Origin: CAVPRW01 sp046727435 [NCBI: bacterium]
GTDB lineage: Bacteria; Tectomicrobia; Entotheonellia; J063
Assembly (NCBI GenBank): GCA_046727435.1
Contig: JBKPCR010000178.1
Location: 1-25,904 of the forward strand
Reading direction: 5' to 3'
DNA: 25,904 nt
Shown here: piece by piece, positions 14,843 through 23,939 of the stretch
Layout: each line of letters opens with the position of its first letter
How positions within the stretch are numbered: the stretch's first letter is position 1
Notes under the pieces: model-generated
Seen by the model: only the letters and a program-made list of their open reading frames with translations
Told to the model about the DNA's origin: nothing
Databases searched by the model: none
Program-made: the position numbers and the translations under genes

Positions 14843-16042
14843 GTGCCGCCACACGAGACGCAGGTGCAACGCTCTTTACACCACACCACCATCTCCCGCA
14901 AAGCGCAGGAGATTCGCCCCTTCCTGGCCATGGATGTGTTGGAGCGCGCCCAGGCCATCGAGCGCGAAACCGGGGTGAACATCATCCATTTGGAAGTGGG
15001 AGAACCCGATTTCGATACGCCCCCGGCAATCGTCGACGCGGCCGTCCGCGCCATGCGAGATGGGGAGACGCACTACACACACAGCCTAGGGTTTCCGGAA
15101 CTGCGTGAGGCGATCGCCGCCTGGTACTATGCCCAGTATCACGTCAGTGTTTCGCCCGAGCAGATCATTGTCACCTCTGGCTCCTCTCCGGCAATTCTGT
15201 TGGGGCTGGCTGCCCTCCTGGATCCCGGCGATGAGGTGATCTTGTCCGACCCACGGTATGCGTGCTATGCCAATTTCATCCACCTGTGCGACGGCACCTC
15301 CGTCAATGTGCCCGTCGCTGAAGCCGAAGCGTTTCAGTATACGGCCGCGAAGGTGCGCCTCCATCTCACGACCCGCACCAAAGCCATCCTGATTAATTCT
15401 CCCGCCAATCCCACCGGCACGCTCTTGGCGCCGGACGAAATGGCGGGCATCGCTGAACTGGGTCCACTGGTGATCTCCGATGAGGTCTATCACGGCTTGG
15501 TGTACGAAGGGCGCGCCCACTCGATTCTGGAATATACGGACCAGGCCTTGGTGTTGAATGGCTTCTCCAAGCTCTTCGCCATGACGGGGTGGCGCTTAGG
15601 CTACATCATCGCCCCCCCAAGCTTGGTGCGGCCGATGCAGAAGCTCCAGCAGAATCTCTTCATCTCCGCCGGCGCCTTCGTGCAGCGCGCCGGGATCGCC
15701 GCCCTGCAGCAGGCATGGCCGGACGTGCAGCGCATGGTCGAGCGGTACAATCAGCGTCGCCAGGTGATCTTGGCCGGGCTCCGCGACATCGGTTTCGGCG
15801 TGCCCCATGATCCGACGGGCGCGTTTTATGTCTTTGCCGATGCCACCCGTTTCGGGCGCAACTCCCAGGCCCTGGCCTTCGACATCCTCGAACACGCCAA
15901 GGTCGCCGTCGCTCCAGGCATCGACTTCGGACTCAACGGCGAGGGGTATCTCCGCTTCTCCTACGCCAACTCCCTGGAAAATATTCACGAAGGCGTGCGC
16001 CGATTGAAGCGGTATCTGGTGCATGGGATCGCCCATGTGTAA
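14843..16042 (+). CDS. class I/II PLP-dependent aminotransferase (aspartate-type)
   Basis: A 399-aa cytoplasmic enzyme of fold type I. 'LEVGEPDFDTP' and 'YTHSLGFPELREAIA' form the N-terminal substrate region, 'NSPANPTGTLL' is the conserved Asn-Pro-Thr-Gly loop, 'ISDEVYHGLVY' holds the PLP-pyridine Asp and Tyr, and Lys243 in 'NGFSKLFAMTGWRLGY' is the Schiff-base lysine. 'YLRFSYANS' carries the carboxylate-binding Arg. The reaction is transfer of an amino group between an amino acid (probably aspartate or an aromatic/branched one) and 2-oxoglutarate. The GTG start has TAGGAGG directly upstream. The gene is transcribed away from the DHOD group and converges on the broken kinase gene. Family certain; substrate not. 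Confidence 0.93.
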   Translation: MPPHETQVQRSLHHTTISRKAQEIRPFLAMDVLERAQAIERETGVNIIHLEVGEPDFDTPPAIVDAAVRAMRDGETHYTHSLGFPELREAIAAWYYAQYHVSVSPEQIIVTSGSSPAILLGLAALLDPGDEVILSDPRYACYANFIHLCDGTSVNVPVAEAEAFQYTAAKVRLHLTTRTKAILINSPANPTGTLLAPDEMAGIAELGPLVISDEVYHGLVYEGRAHSILEYTDQALVLNGFSKLFAMTGWRLGYIIAPPSLVRPMQKLQQNLFISAGAFVQRAGIAALQQAWPDVQRMVERYNQRRQVILAGLRDIGFGVPHDPTGAFYVFADATRFGRNSQALAFDILEHAKVAVAPGIDFGLNGEGYLRFSYANSLENIHEGVRRLKRYLVHGIAHV

Positions 16043-16113
16043 TCCATACGGCCGTCCATACATCCAGCCATCAGCCGTTGAGGCAAGGGCACGAACTTGC
16101 CACCGGTTCATGG

Positions 16114-17811
16114 TCAGCCCTCCGTATACTTTGGCAGCTCAACCCAAAAGCTACTGCCCTGTTCGAGCGCTGACTCAACACCGACATGCCCTCGCATGCG
16201 TTCCACGCTTTTGCGCACAATCGCGAGCCCGATGCCAGTACCCGGGTACGCATCGACGCCGTGTAAGCGCTCAAAGACAGCGAAGATACGTTCGTGGTCT
16301 TCTGCTGCGATCCCAATGCCATTGTCTCGTATCCATAGGCGTACCCATTCATCCCGTTCCGTCGTCCATATCTGTATGTGGGACCTTATGCCAGGGGCCA
16401 CGAATTTGAGGCCATTCATGAGGAGATTAGCGACCACTTGCACCAGCGTGGTCGAGTGCCCAAGGACTTGGAGGAGAGGCCTGTCGACGGTCACATGGGC
16501 TGCCTTAGTGCGGATTTCGGCCTTTAGTTCCGTCAAGACCTCCTCCACGACCTCCTCCAGGTTCACCGGTTCGAGCACCATGGCGGTGCGGCCGAGATGG
16601 CTATAGGTCAGGAGATCATGCGTTAGAGCATCCAGCCGGCGGGCAGCGGTCACAATGCGCTGGGCGTAGCCGCGACCTTCCATGTCCAGACAGTCGCTGT
16701 AATCCTCCAGCAGAATTTGAGCGAAGCTCTGGAGAGAGTGCAAAGGCGCGCGCAAGTCATAGGCCACAGAATACGAGAAGGTCTCCAGTTCAGCGTTCAT
16801 CGCCTGTAGTTCGGTGGTGCGCTCGGCCACGCGCCGCTCGAGCTCAATGGCATGACGTTGTACCTGCTGGAGTAATCGGGTTTATTGGATGCCAATCGCC
16901 AATTGGTCTGCTACTTCACGGGCGATGTCCACGTGCTCGGCCGTGAAGGTATCGGGCCGGTCGCTCCACAGGTCGAGCGCGCCAAGCAAGGTCCCTTGCG
17001 CCACGAGTGGGACCCGCACATAGGATCGTAGGCCCTGAACCTGCAGAGCGCAAACCATCGCGGGTGGCGAAGTGAGGGTCAGAACGTCTGTCACAAGATA
17101 AGTCTGGTTGGTCTGCAGCATCGCAAGATCCTGCAGCCCGTATGCCTGCAGCGAGATGCGTGTGCCCACCGGAAATCTGGGAGGGTCACCGCCGACGGAT
17201 GCAAGCACTAGGCTCTCGTGAACCTGCCAATCAAACAGCGAGATACCGCCTCGCCAGCAGGGAATCAAGGCACAAATGTGGCTGAGAGCACCCTGGGCAA
17301 TGGCCTCGGGCGATTGGGCAGTGAGGATAGCCCGATCGATGTTGCGTAGGATGCGCAGGCGTTCCGCGGAGCGCCGCAGTGCTTCCTCCACCCGTCGACG
17401 TTCGGCGATTTCCTCTTGCAGGGCGGCAGTTCTTTCCATCACCATGTCTTCCAGACGCATATTCAACTGCTGCAAGGCTTCCTGTGTCTGGATGAGTTGG
17501 CGATTCTTTTGGACGGCGGTTTCGTATGTGGACAGCAGCAAGTTGAGAATCTGCAGACGGTCTGAGGTGATAAAATATGTTTGTCCGGTAAAAAAGATCT
17601 CCAGCCCCACTGGTGTTCTTTCCTCCCGCCGTAGCTGCTGATTGGCGAGGATGTACTGGATGCGGCCCAGCAGGAATTGCTCATCATATGGCTTGACGAT
17701 GAAGTTATCCGCTCCACACTCCAAGCCGCGAATCACATCTCTAGGGTCGGCCAGAGAGGTCAACAGAATCACCGGAATATGGGTAAGGTCTGCATCACCC
17801 TTGATCTGACG
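16114..17811 (-). pseudogene. 3' part of a REC-GAF-histidine kinase gene, split by IS110
   Basis: This part reads, in order: the second half of a receiver domain ('HIPVILLTSLADPRDVIRGL' and 'FIVKPYD' with its Lys), a coiled coil, a GAF domain ('LRILRNIDRAILTAQSPEAI' to 'LLGALDLWSDRPDTF'), then an in-frame TAA (16884-16882). The frame then continues unbroken 'TRLLQQVQRHAIELERRVAE' into a histidine-kinase core. There the H-box reads 'SYSVAYDLRAPL' with Tyr (codon 16761-16759) where family members have His, while the ATP site ('DNGIGI', 'GTGIGLAIVRKS') is intact. The domain's first half lies beyond the IS element at 19297-19519. The gene is dead three times over: insertion, nonsense codon, and loss of the phosphoacceptor. 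It was the last gene of the chemosensory operon. Confidence 0.9.
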
Positions 17812-17826
17812 TGAAAATAATCCCCG

Positions 17827-19071
17827 TTAGGGCATGGCGTCTGTTGAGGCGCATTGGAGCGTCACGTGATAGCCGAGGCTTTCCAGACGTTTGACCAGTC
17901 GCCGAGCGGTGTCTTCCGGCTGCAGCCGGGCAAAAAAGTCGGCCCCAGCGTCGCGATAGGGCTCCTTCCGTTGAATCATGTAATAGGCCATCACCAGCAT
18001 CGAGTGAGCCACGGCTAAAATCGCGCGCTTTTTGCCGCGCCTGGCCGCCAGACGCCGGTATTGCGCACTGAGATAGGTCCCTTTCGTGCGCGCGGCGGCG
18101 TGGGCGGCTGGCACGAGGGTGGTCCGTAAGAAGCGGTTGCCCTGCCGGGCCTTGCCCGACGTGCGTTTGCCGGCGCTTTCATGGTTGCCGGGGGCGACCC
18201 CAGCCCAGGACGCCAGGTGGTCAGCGCTGGGGAAATGCGTCATATCAGTGCCGATCTCGGCGACAATCATTTCCGCCGTGCGGCGGGCCACGCCAGGAAT
18301 GGTATCGAGCAGCTCCACCGCCTCGTCAAACGGGCCACAGATCGCTTGGATCTGCGCATCGAAGCGGGCAATGGTGGCATCGAGGCTATCGATTTGACAC
18401 CACAGCTCTGTCAACACAAAGCGATGATGCGGCTTCACCCGACCGTCCAGCGCTTGCGCCAGCAGGTCGCGTTTGCTGCGCAGGCGGCCTTTCGCCAACT
18501 CGGCCAGGGCGTGGGGCTCCGTGTGGCCAGCGACCAGGGCCGCCAGCATCGCGCGGCCCGAGACCCCCATGATGTCCGACGCGACCGCGGCCAGCTTGAT
18601 ATTGGCATCTTCCAAGAGCTTCTGCACCCGATTGATCAGGGTGACCCGCTCCTGGATAAAGGTGCTGCGGTAGCGTGTCAGGTCCCGCAGTTCCCGCTGC
18701 GCCACGGGAGGGATGAAGCTGGCGCGCAACAAGCCATGCTGCAGGAGCTCAGCGAGCCACGCCGCGTCCTTCACATCCGTCTTGCGCCCAGGCACCGCCT
18801 TGGCGTGTTGGGCATTGACCAAAATCACCTCGCAGATGCCCTCCAGGATGTTGAACACGGGCTTCCAATAGTCGCCGGTGCTCTCGATGGCGACATGCGT
18901 GCACCCACACGCCAGCAGCCAATCGGAGCGCGCGAGCACATCCACCGTCATCGTCCCAAAGGTGCGAATCTCTTGGCTCCAGCCACCCTGCCCATCCGGG
19001 GTCAACACCCAGGCCACCACTGTCTTTTTATGGACGTCCAAGCCGGCGCACCGCTCGTACATGATGTGCAT
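17827..19071 (-). CDS. IS110-family transposase (DEDD recombinase)
   Basis: A protein of about 414 aa with the two IS110 domains. The N-terminal RuvC-like part has 'GLDVHKKTVVAWVL' (first Asp), 'HVAIESTGDYWKPV' (Glu) and 'GRKTDVKDAAWLAELLQHG' (two Asp). A coiled middle is followed by the transposase_20 part: 'LLDTIPGVARRTAEMIVAEI' and 'LASWAGVAPGNHESAGKRTS' with the nucleophile serine region, then 'RFLRTTLVPAAHAA'. The start ATG 19071 is preferred because GGAGG lies five bases upstream; ATG 19062 is also possible. The reading frame is intact, so the element may still be active. IS110 enzymes work with a bridge RNA that pairs with donor and target. Confidence 0.95.
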   Translation of the reverse strand: MHIMYERCAGLDVHKKTVVAWVLTPDGQGGWSQEIRTFGTMTVDVLARSDWLLACGCTHVAIESTGDYWKPVFNILEGICEVILVNAQHAKAVPGRKTDVKDAAWLAELLQHGLLRASFIPPVAQRELRDLTRYRSTFIQERVTLINRVQKLLEDANIKLAAVASDIMGVSGRAMLAALVAGHTEPHALAELAKGRLRSKRDLLAQALDGRVKPHHRFVLTELWCQIDSLDATIARFDAQIQAICGPFDEAVELLDTIPGVARRTAEMIVAEIGTDMTHFPSADHLASWAGVAPGNHESAGKRTSGKARQGNRFLRTTLVPAAHAAARTKGTYLSAQYRRLAARRGKKRAILAVAHSMLVMAYYMIQRKEPYRDAGADFFARLQPEDTARRLVKRLESLGYHVTLQCASTDAMP

Positions 19072-19077
19072 AACCAC

Positions 19078-19296
19078 CTCCGTTGGAAGAAGGCACGGCG
19101 GGCATGGATACCTGACACGTCAGATCCTGACGTGCGTGCTCAAGGGCAACAGTTGGCGGTGCCTGCAGGGACTCCGGGTCCGACGGCTGGTCAGGCTCGG
19201 GCCACCACGATCAAAAACGACCTCGGGGCCAGCCGCGCAGCTGCGGTTGTAGCACATTTTCATGGGTGGTGGTGACCACCGGTCATGGAGACTGCT
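19078..19296 (-). ncRNA. predicted IS110 bridge RNA (left-end leader)
   Basis: IS110-group elements encode a structured bridge RNA in the non-coding leader before the transposase; this element has about 219 such bases. Visible structure includes an 8-bp hairpin, CACGTCAG (19116-19123) with CTGACGTG (19127-19134), and GC-rich paired stretches nearer the left end (CGCAGCTGCG). In RNA sense the leader holds GATCTGACGTG, exactly complementary to the sequence across the right insertion junction (17803-17813), and CCAACT, which also occurs in the left flank. These are candidate guide segments. The existence of the RNA follows from family knowledge; its exact ends and loops are not determined. Confidence 0.6.
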
Positions 19297-19519
19297 GGCA
19301 GAGTTGGTAGCCATCCATCTCGGGCATGAGGATGTCGCTGATCACCGCGGTTGGCCTGTGCTGACGCATAAAAGCAATGGCCTCGCTGCCGTTTTGGGCC
19401 ACTGCACATTGGTAGCCGTGCTGCTCCAGGATATACTGCAGTTGCAGGGCCTGCGTAGGACTGTCCTCGACAATAAGGATATCCAGCCTCGCGTGTTGGG
19501 ACCCTCCATACCTATTCAC
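19297..19519 (-). pseudogene. 5' part of the REC-GAF-kinase gene, cut by IS110
   Basis: The GTG start at 19519 has AAGGA upstream and overlaps the end of cheB by eight bases, so it was coupled to cheB. It encodes the first two thirds of a receiver domain: 'LDILIVEDSPTQALQLQYIL' with the acidic pair and 'AVISDILMPEMDGYQLC' with the phosphoacceptor Asp. The domain then runs into IS110 sequence and stops after 'QQSP'. The missing beta strands, including the conserved Thr and Lys, are at 17811 downward. Confidence 0.88.
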
Positions 19520-20579
19520 TGCTTGATTCCTTTCTTTTCTTTGACACCAGCCTTATCAAGGCGGGGGCCATTCCATCGGGCGACAGCATGTAGGTCGCCG
19601 CATCGAGTTTGACCGCTTCCCCCGCCATCCCGTACACCACCGCGCTGTCCTTATCTTGCACAATAGTGATCGCGCCTTTGTCCCTCAGTAGCTTCAATTC
19701 CTCCGCTCCGTCTTTCCCCATGCCCGTGAGCAGTACGCCAGCTGCAGAGCGACTGAAGACTTGGGCCACCGACTGAAAGAGACAGGAGATCGAGGGGCGC
19801 AGCCCGTTCTTGGGCGCATCCTGGCTCAGCACGATACGACAGTCCATGCCCACTTGCAGATGCACTCCATCTGGACCCACATAGGCGTGGCCGGGCAAAA
19901 GGTCATCATCGGCGGCGGCGACGTGCACTGGAAATCCGGTGGACTGTGTCAGCCAGTCGGCAAACCCTTGAACGAATCCGGACGCCAAGTGTTGCACAAT
20001 AAGCACGGAGACAGAGAAATCTTTGGGCAGTCCGGAGAGGAGGGTCTGCAACACAGGCGGGCCGCCGGTCGAAGCACCGATAGCGACGACCTGAATGGCC
20101 GTCGACGCTCTCGCCATGTCTGCCTTCCGGGTGGCAGGAACCCTCGCCCCACTTTGAAGAAGAGGCCATCGTCTGACCACTTTGACCTCGGACATCAGCT
20201 TCACGGTTTGGATCAATTCCTGAGCCGTGGCCTCATATTCCGGATGCCTGAGGCCCTGCGGTCGAGGTACCACAGCAAGGGCGCCGGCCTCGATGGCACG
20301 AAAGGTCGTGGTGACTTCATCTGCCACCACGCTGCTATTCACGATCACGATCGGCATGGGATGGGTCTCCATGATTTTGCGGGTGGCTTCCAAACCCTTC
20401 ATCCCCGGCATGTGGATATCCATGGTGATGACATCGGGCTTTTGGCGTTGCACAGCGTCGAGGGCACCCTCGCCGTCGGAGGCGGTGCCGATGACCTGAA
20501 TCTCGGGATCAGTGCGGAGAAGGTGCCACAGAAAATCCCGTACTACGGGCGAATCTTCGACGATCAACACCTTGATCAT
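19512..20579 (-). CDS. cheB: chemotaxis protein-glutamate methylesterase CheB
   Basis: An intact protein of 355 aa from ATG 20579. The N-terminal receiver domain starts directly with 'MIKVLIVEDSPVVRDFL' and has the phosphoacceptor Asp in 'VITMDIHMPGMKG'. The C-terminal methylesterase has the catalytic set: Ser in 'AIGASTGGPP', His in 'IVQHLASGF' and Asp in 'LLTGMGKDGAEELK'. It removes methyl groups from receptor glutamates to reset the chemosensory array. A TTG start at 20615 would overlap the upstream CheA/REC frame; the ATG is preferred because it begins at the domain edge, though its SD is weak. Apart from the cheR tail, it is the only gene of the cluster without a lesion, so it may be the most recently used or simply lucky. 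Confidence 0.93.
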   Translation of the reverse strand: MIKVLIVEDSPVVRDFLWHLLRTDPEIQVIGTASDGEGALDAVQRQKPDVITMDIHMPGMKGLEATRKIMETHPMPIVIVNSSVVADEVTTTFRAIEAGALAVVPRPQGLRHPEYEATAQELIQTVKLMSEVKVVRRWPLLQSGARVPATRKADMARASTAIQVVAIGASTGGPPVLQTLLSGLPKDFSVSVLIVQHLASGFVQGFADWLTQSTGFPVHVAAADDDLLPGHAYVGPDGVHLQVGMDCRIVLSQDAPKNGLRPSISCLFQSVAQVFSRSAAGVLLTGMGKDGAEELKLLRDKGAITIVQDKDSAVVYGMAGEAVKLDAATYMLSPDGMAPALIRLVSKKRKESSSE

Positions 20580-20607
20580 ATAGGGCTCTATGGCATGGCT
20601 AGTGGAT

Positions 20608-22932
20608 TCAGACAAGTCTTTGGATCACGGCGAGGAGATCGCTCTGGTCAAAGCTGCTCTTCACCAGGTAGGCATTAGCTCCAACCTCCATGCCGCGCTC
20701 GCGGTCTGCGTCCGAAGCGAGGGCCGTCACCAGCACCACGGGTATATCGGCGAACTGCTTATCGCCGCGAATCTTGGTCGTGAGGTCGAAGCCATTCATC
20801 CGCGGCATATCGACGTCGGAGACCACGATATCGATGCCTCCACCGCGCAGTTGCGTGAGGCCATCGACCCCATCAACCGCTGTTCTCACTTGGTACCCCG
20901 CCGCCTCCAGGAGATTTCTGAGGAGCATTCGCGTCGTAATGGAGTCCTCCACAAGGAGAACAGATTTCTGCCCTGCTTCTTCTCGCTCCATAGGCGCCGC
21001 ACCGGAACGTAGCGCAGCAGCGCTCGCCCGTACCGCCGATTTCAGCACGTCGGAAACGTTGAGGACGGGTATGACTTACCCCGTGCCGCGGACCGTCGCA
21101 CCGGCGATATTCCGCACACGGGGGAGCTGGGGACCGGGCCTTTTCACCAATACTTCCTGTTCACCAAGCACGGCCTCCACGAGAAAGGCGATGCGCTTCT
21201 TGGCGGCGGCCAGCACCACCACAGGCACACCGTCCACTGCAGCGTCTGTGGCGTTTTTTCGTGAGAGCTCCAAGGTCTCTTCAAGCCGGACGAGGGAGAC
21301 AGCTTGCCCATTCAGCTGCAGCGTCTCTCGGTTCTCTACCGTTTTGATGTTCGCTTTGTTGATGCGCACCACGCTTTCCACCTGCGTCATGGGAAGCACA
21401 AAGAGGTGGTCAGCCACCTACACGAGTACCCCTCGAAAGGTGGTGAGCGTGAGGGGTAGGACGATGTGGAACGTCGTCCCGATATCCGGAGACGTATTGA
21501 CAGAGATCACCCCGCCCAGTTTTTCCGCCCGCTCCCGCACGATGGCCAGGCCGAGCCCTCGACCGGAAATGTCTGTGATGATGGGACTGGTGGATACTCC
21601 CGAGTGGAAAATGAGCGATAACACCTCTTGTTCGTCGAGGTGGTCCAGTTGTTCTTGAGCCATAAGACCGAGCTTCTGGGCGGCTGACTTCACCCGCGCC
21701 ATGTCGATTCCCGCGCCGTCGTCAGACACGAGGAGATCCACCTTGCTGCTGATCTTCTGCGAGATGGCGACTGTCACCGTTCCACGCCGCGACTTGTGCT
21801 TTCGCTCGCGCTCCTAGGGGGCTTCGATCCCGTGATCGATGCAATTTCTCACAATGTGGATGAGTGGCTCTTTCATTTCCTCTAAAATCCGCCTGTCGAT
21901 CTCAATGTCCCCGCTGCGAATGACCACCTCCACCTCCTTACCACGAGCCCGTGCCAGGTCTCGCGCAAGTTTCGGAAGGATTTCCACCAGCGACGAGAAT
22001 GGTTGCAGCGATACCTTTTTCATATTCTCCAGGAGATCGTCCACCATCCTGCCAAGTGCCCGATGATCCTGCTCAGCCGATTTTGCTAGGGTGGCAAGTT
22101 TGCTGTCGAGCGTTTTGATGTAGGCGTCATGCCTCTCCAGGAACTCGAGAAGTTGCCTCACAGGGACACTGGCGTTCTCCGCCATAGCCAGTGGGCGGGC
22201 CTGTCCGTTCCGATTGTCAGCCACTTCCAACGACCACTGTATGACACCTACAGTACGATGCATTTTCGACCATTCCTGTTGCTATACCGCGAGTATGTTG
22301 TTGATGTCGCGCAATTCGGCGACCCGTTGGTTGGCTGTCAGTTTTGCGGAGAGAAGTTTCTCCGCCTGCAGCAACAAAGCGTCCAACTTTGCCGTTGAGA
22401 TCCTCACCGTCTCTGCCAACATCGGGGTCGGAGATGAGGGGCTAGGGACCAGTGGCTGAAGAGCAGAATTGGGGATTGAGATAGGATCTCGGTCCGCGGA
22501 CCCTCGATTCCGGACCACTGACCCTTTCGGTATACCGTCAAGGCGTTGGAGTAGGCCGCTGATCAGGGATTTTTGCGCAGCGGTTGGTCCTGCCTCCGTG
22601 GCCATAAGGAGTGTGCTGAGATTGTTAACCGCTTGCTGGAGCGCATCGAACAATTCGGAGGATAACGCGATCTCCTGGCCCTTCAGGGCTGCGAAGACAC
22701 TTTCCAGCGACTGGCAGATCGCCTCGATTTCCGCCAGGTTCACAGCGCGTGCCGCCCCTTTCAGACTATGCGCCTCCCGTAAGATGGTTTCGATGATGTC
22801 CAATTGTTGGTCCGCGGCCGTGGTTTTCTCGAGTGCAATGAGACCAGAGGAAATGGTGAGGATGTGCTCGCGTGCTTCGACCTCGAAGATCGAGAGCAAT
22901 CTTCTTAGGAAATCACGGTCCCGTTTGTCCAT
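20608..22932 (-). pseudogene. cheA: cheA-receiver hybrid kinase with four in-frame stops
   Basis: One frame of 774 codons reads a complete hybrid CheA: HPt domain with His55 in 'EAHSLKGAARAVNL'; dimerisation region; ATPase core with 'IHIVRNCIDHGIEAP' (N-box), 'SDDGAGID' and 'GRGLGLAIVRE'; CheW-like domain 'HLFVLPMTQVESVV'; and a terminal receiver 'IVVSDVDMPRMNGFDLTTKI'. It is broken by TAG at 22284-22282, TAG at 21816-21814, TAG at 21420-21418 and TAA at 21078-21076, with no frameshift anywhere. Flanking texts are 'NILAV*QQEW', 'GIEAP*ERER', 'RGVLV*VADH' and 'RGTG*VIPVL'. The start ATG 22932 has GGAG upstream. CheA would pass phosphate to CheB and to receivers. All catalytic motifs survive, so the loss appears recent. 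Confidence 0.9.
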
Positions 22933-22962
22933 AGGAATCTCCGCACATGGGAGAGTCGAACG

Positions 22963-23929
22963 CTAAACTCTATATTGCGCAGCCACCTGCTTCAGCTTCT
23001 GACCGAGGTCGTGTAAATTTTGCGCTGCGCTCTCGGTCTGCTTCGCGCTCGTCACGTTCTGCGCGCTCGCCTGCTCGATGTTCTGCATCGCCAGGGCCAC
23101 TTGGTCCATCCCCACCAGTTGTTGTTGCGCCGATGCTGCAATCTGCGTCGCTGCCCGCGCCGCTTCCTCGATACTACCGGCCAGCGACCGGATCGACTCG
23201 CCCACCTCCACAGAGAGTTTCATCCCCGCCTCCACTGCCTTGCTTCCTTGCTGGGTAGCCATCACCGCTGGGTAGCCATCACCGCCGCGCTGGTTGCCTT
23301 CTGGATGTCGCCCAGGATCGCGCGCACTTGAGCTGTGGCCTGCTTCGATCGGCCAAGAATAAGGTTACCCCGATGACACACAGGAGCACACCCCCAAAAG
23401 CTATGATCGCTAGCCCGTCCCTTCCCTGCGCGCCTACAACCTCCATACGGCTTCTGTTGGCGAGCATCAGTGCATCGGAGATCATGTCCTGAGTCCTGTT
23501 CATCATTTGCCCGGTCAGCCTGGCCTCCAGCTCTTCGAGCAGTGCGCCTTTTCCCCTGTCGGTTGCCCGACCTTGGTAGCTCGAGAGGAGCTCGGAGAAC
23601 AGGGTGCGGAGGCTTTCATGTGTTTGGCGCAGCCTATCCATGATGGCTTGTTCCTCGACGCCACCGAAATCCGCCGACCTGGCCAGGAGTTTGGCGAGTG
23701 AAGCATGCTTCAGTTGCCACTATGTCTGCACGCGTTCCTCGTGCCGTAGGGCATACTCAAGGGTGAGGTACCTGAGCGAAGCCACAGCGTTGACGATTTC
23801 TCCCGCTGCCTCGTTCTTGGCAAGTTCCTGTCTCAGCTGCCGCATGGCAAAAAACAGCACGGGGCCGATGAGCAGCACGATTCCCACGGAGAAAAGTCCC
23901 GCGATGCTGAGTCGCGTCGAAATCTTCAT
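22963..23929 (-). pseudogene. methyl-accepting chemotaxis protein, nonsense codon plus internal deletion
   Basis: The N-terminus is intact: 'MKISTRLSIAGLFSVGIVLL' opens the first membrane helix, followed by a helical sensor part. A TAG (23722-23720, 'EERVQT*WQLKHAS') breaks it. The same frame continues to a second membrane helix 'LAIIAFGGVLLCVIGVTLFL'. Directly after 'LADRS' the text jumps, in another frame, to 'SKQATAQVRAILGDIQKATS', which in intact receptors follows the signalling tip. The HAMP domain and the first half of the signalling hairpin, including the tip, are therefore missing. A 17-bp tandem duplication then shifts the frame again before the last 100 residues (from 'MATQQGSKAVEAGM' to 'AAQYRV'). 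The SD GAGGA is at the start. It lies 11 bases after the solute-binding gene and was probably its partner receptor. Confidence 0.9.
23251..23284. repeat. 17-bp perfect tandem duplication in the MCP gene
   Basis: CTGGGTAGCCATCACCG occurs twice in direct succession (23251-23267 and 23268-23284). Removing one copy restores the coding frame 'AAVMATQQGSK'. This is a fresh-looking replication-slippage or repair lesion. Confidence 0.95.
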
Positions 23930-23939
23930 GCTAGATTCC

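Larger units (their letters stand above)
17812..19296 (-). mobile_element. IS110-family insertion sequence, about 1.48 kb
   Basis: One DEDD transposase gene is flanked by about 219 non-coding bases on its 5' side and about 15 on its 3' side, the layout of the IS110 group (as opposed to IS1111). There are no terminal inverted repeats, as expected. The boundaries are inferred from the broken host gene: '..MDGYQLC' on one side and 'QIKGDADLTHIPV..' on the other rejoin into a normal receiver domain. Depending on how CAG/CGT codons are shared at the junctions, the edges shift by about 3-7 bases. Confidence 0.88.

Noticed and set aside
18181-19275. A 364-aa rightward ORF across the IS element
   Set aside because: It is the antisense shadow of the IS110 transposase gene and its leader; the transposase has full family motifs.
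19761-20678. A 305-aa rightward ORF rich in Gly and His
   Set aside because: Antisense shadow of cheB, which is intact with all catalytic residues.
20690-21658. A 322-aa rightward Ser/Thr/Arg-rich ORF
   Set aside because: Antisense of the broken cheA; low-complexity composition typical of a shadow frame in GC-rich DNA.
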